NCBI GenBank assembly: GCA_021767885.1
Contig: JAASSM010000039.1
Location: 1-8,894, forward strand
Direction: 5' to 3'
From: a bacterium
GTDB taxonomy: Bacteria; Krumholzibacteriota; Krumholzibacteria; LZORAL124-64-63
DNA length: 8,894 nt
The notes under the pieces are model-generated. The model was not told the DNA's origin. It searched no databases and saw only the letters and a list, made by a program, of their open reading frames with translations. Shown here in pieces: positions 8,056 to 8,894 of the stretch (position 1 is its first letter; every line of letters starts with the position of its first letter). The position numbers were made by a program, and so were the translations under genes.

Positions 8056-8600
8056 CAGCGGACCTCCTGGGCGGCGGTGGCGTTCCGGTAGCGGTCGAGC
8101 AGATCTCCGAGCTGGGCCGGGCGCACGCGGCGGTGGGTGTCCTCGTCCACGATCACCACGGGAGCCAGGGCGCACGCCCCCACGCAGCGGACCACCTCCA
8201 GGGTGAACTCCCCGTCGGCGGTGGTCTCGCCGGCCTTGATGCCCAGGTCCTTCACCATCTGCTCCATGAGCTGCTTGCCCCCGCGCACGTAGCACGCCGT
8301 TCCCAGGCAGATCTTGATGGTGTGCCGGCCCCGCGGGAACCGGTCGAAGAACGAGTAGAAGCTGGCCACCCCCAGGACGCGGGCGGTGGGCAGGTCGAGA
8401 CGGGCGGCGACGTGCCTCAGCACCGCGTCGGGCAGGTACCCGAAGATGGTCTGGGCCACGTAGAGGCTGTTGATCAGGCTGCCAGGCTCGGTGCGGTAGA
8501 GATCGAGGATCTCGTCGAGGCGGGCGTACCGTTGCTCCTCGGTCAATTCCGCACAGTTGCACCCCTCGGCGGCCATCTTCAGGGGGTTGGTCGGGCTCAT
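8055..8600 (-). CDS. hydC: NuoE-like [2Fe-2S] subunit of NAD-linked hydrogenase (HydC)
   Basis: The 181-residue protein is a thioredoxin-like [2Fe-2S] subunit, matching NuoE, HydC and HndA in length and pattern. The helical N-terminal part (about 20-85) carries LDEILDLYRTEPGSLINSLY and the family hallmark VLGVASFYSFF (75-85). The cluster ligands are C98, C103 (CLGTAC) and C139, C143 (CVGAC). It passes electrons at the NuoF-like end of the complex. The ATG at 8600 is chosen because GGAGG lies six bases upstream; the alternative at 8651 would add a basic stretch not seen in the family and would read through the candidate operator. Two extra cysteines (C14, C16) sit in the non-conserved N-terminus; their role is unknown. 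It is the first gene of the operon and overlaps hydB by one base. Confidence 0.93.
   Translation of the reverse strand: MSPTNPLKMAAEGCNCAELTEEQRYARLDEILDLYRTEPGSLINSLYVAQTIFGYLPDAVLRHVAARLDLPTARVLGVASFYSFFDRFPRGRHTIKICLGTACYVRGGKQLMEQMVKDLGIKAGETTADGEFTLEVVRCVGACALAPVVIVDEDTHRRVRPAQLGDLLDRYRNATAAQEVR
8062..8068 (-). promoter_or_regulatory. Shine-Dalgarno site of hydB, deciding its start
   Basis: AGGAGGT on the minus strand, a full match to the anti-SD core, lies six bases before the ATG at 8055 and inside the end of hydC. It rules against the longer reading frame that opens at 8829. Confidence 0.75.
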
Positions 8601-8606
8601 GCGACG

Positions 8607-8611
8607 CCTCC
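8607..8611 (-). promoter_or_regulatory. Shine-Dalgarno site of hydC
   Basis: GGAGG on the minus strand lies six bases before the ATG at 8600. The same spacing is seen at hydB and hydA, which supports this start over the one at 8651. Confidence 0.65.
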
Positions 8612-8633
8612 GCTGCTGTTCGTTGCACCGTTT

Positions 8634-8651
8634 CTGGTAAATCTTTAACAT
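8634..8651. promoter_or_regulatory. Candidate Rex operator upstream of hydC
   Basis: The plus strand reads CTGGTAAATCTTTAACAT. Against the palindromic Rex consensus TTGTTAANNNNTTAACAA it matches 11 of 14 fixed positions (five in one arm, six in the other). Rex is a repressor that senses the NADH/NAD+ ratio and controls NAD-linked fermentation and hydrogenase genes in several phyla. The site is an AT-rich island in GC-rich DNA, 33 bases before the start codon. No rex gene is visible in the window, and consensus details vary between phyla. Confidence 0.4.
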
Positions 8652-8654
8652 TTA

Positions 8655-8703
8655 GAGGTCCGAAAAAACCCGGGATTTCCCCAGGTGTCGCGTTCCGGAC
8701 CTC
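8655..8703 (-). repeat. 8-bp perfect inverted repeat in the hyd leader
   Basis: GAGGTCCG (8655-8662) and CGGACCTC (8696-8703) are perfect inverted copies separated by 33 bases. In a leftward transcript they would form an outer stem enclosing the terminator-like hairpin, with the 3' arm directly after the U-tract. The CCUC end of that arm could also pair with the GAGG of the hydC ribosome site. It may be an operator or an RNA control structure. Confidence 0.45.
8663..8685 (-). terminator. Terminator-like hairpin with U6 tract before hydC
   Basis: Read on the minus strand, CCTGGG pairs with CCCGGG across the loop GAAAT (six pairs, one of them G-U) and is followed at once by TTTTTT. This is the shape of an intrinsic terminator. 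It either ends a leftward gene located beyond the right edge of the window or acts as an attenuator in the hyd leader. The stem is short, so strength is uncertain. Confidence 0.4.
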
Positions 8704-8726
8704 ACGAGGCCAAGGATAGTCGTCGG

Positions 8727-8782
8727 CGGGTCCAGGACCAAAAAAAATCCGGACGGGACCGCCGCGGCCGCGGGTCCAGGAC
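8727..8782. repeat. Two exact 12-bp direct repeats with palindromic cores
   Basis: CGGGTCCAGGAC occurs at 8727-8738 and again at 8771-8782, 44 bases apart start to start, close to four helical turns. Each contains the odd palindrome GTCC-A-GGAC, as expected of a dimeric regulator's half-sites. Related GGTCC/GGACC words recur at 8657, 8697 and 8756. Identity of any binding protein is unknown. Confidence 0.45.
8762..8773. repeat. 12-bp perfect palindrome between the direct repeats
   Basis: CCGCGGCCGCGG is fully self-complementary. A run of eight A on the plus strand (T on the minus strand) lies 14 bases to its left at 8740-8747. That is too far for a classical terminator. In DNA this GC-rich it may be chance. 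Confidence 0.25.
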
Positions 8783-8894
8783 GCTAAACGGAACAAGAAC
8801 AGCGAATTGAGGATTTGCTTGCGAGTCAAGGCCGGCGCGGAGCGGCCCGGCGCCGATGGCCGGGATCCTGGCCGACAGCCAGGCCGAGCGATCC
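8783..8894. other. Right edge, no gene supported
   Basis: An AT-richer stretch at 8783-8829 may hold the hyd promoter, but no pair of -35 and -10 elements is convincing. CCTGGC (8867-8872) and GCCAGG (8878-8883) form a 6-bp stem with a 5-base loop and no T-tract. An ATG at 8856 opens a plus-strand frame to the edge, without a well-placed ribosome site. It could be the start of a divergent gene or nothing. Confidence 0.25.

Noticed and set aside
4786..8091. Plus-strand open frame of 1101 codons covering the hydrogenase genes
   Set aside because: It lies antisense to hydB, is rich in His/Asp/Leu/Ala repeats typical of complement frames in GC-rich DNA, and shows no recognisable domain. The minus strand carries full cofactor motifs.
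8056..8829. 258-codon N-terminal extension of HydB opening with TTG at 8829
   Set aside because: It overlaps all of hydC in another frame, lacks family similarity, and the ATG at 8055 has a perfect ribosome site and TGATG coupling.
8824..8829. TTGACT on the minus strand as a -35 element for the hyd operon
   Set aside because: The hexamer fits, but the sequence 16-18 bases downstream (around TTCGCT) is a poor -10, so no promoter is claimed.

Overview
The window is about 70% GC and every gene is tightly packed, as expected for bacterial chromosomal DNA. It falls into two convergent transcription units. The pairing of an ECF sigma factor with a kinase/TolB-N/TPR protein is a style common in Acidobacteriota, Planctomycetota, Gemmatimonadota and related candidate phyla. 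The NAD-linked [FeFe] hydrogenase points to an anaerobe or facultative anaerobe capable of H2 metabolism. The phylum cannot be fixed from this sequence alone.

Left unit (+ strand, 1-2977): the 3' part of an ECF-type RNA polymerase sigma factor runs in from outside the window. Its end overlaps by 26 bases the start of an 835-residue cytosolic Ser/Thr protein kinase, which carries a TolB-N/FlgO-like domain and C-terminal TPR repeats. No anti-sigma factor is visible in the window, so the kinase is the obvious candidate to control the sigma factor or act in its output.

A 118-base gap (2978-3095) separates the two convergent units. It is very GC-rich and can fold, but has no classical terminator.

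Right unit (- strand, 8600 down to 3096): a compact hydCBA-type operon. The order is hydC (NuoE-like [2Fe-2S] subunit), hydB (NuoF-like flavoprotein fused to a complete GltD/NfnB-like FAD and NAD(P) module) and hydA (M3-type [FeFe] hydrogenase catalytic subunit). Each gene has a good Shine-Dalgarno sequence, and the junctions are a one-base TGATG overlap and a 13-base gap. The three subunits would form a soluble complex moving electrons between H2, NAD(H), probably NADP(H), and possibly ferredoxin. The HydB-GltD fusion puts two different pyridine-nucleotide sites in one polypeptide and is the most interesting feature here. HydA also has Ser at the second Cys position of its first H-cluster motif (TSCSPGW instead of TSCCPxW).

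Operon leader (8601-8894): an AT-rich element resembling a Rex (NADH/NAD+ sensor) operator lies 34 bases upstream of hydC. Just upstream of it is a terminator-like hairpin with a U6 tract, nested in an 8-bp inverted repeat. Further upstream are two exact 12-bp direct repeats with palindromic GTCCAGGAC cores. Together they suggest redox-linked or attenuation control, but no convincing promoter could be assigned. No RNA genes, CRISPR arrays or insertion sequences were seen.
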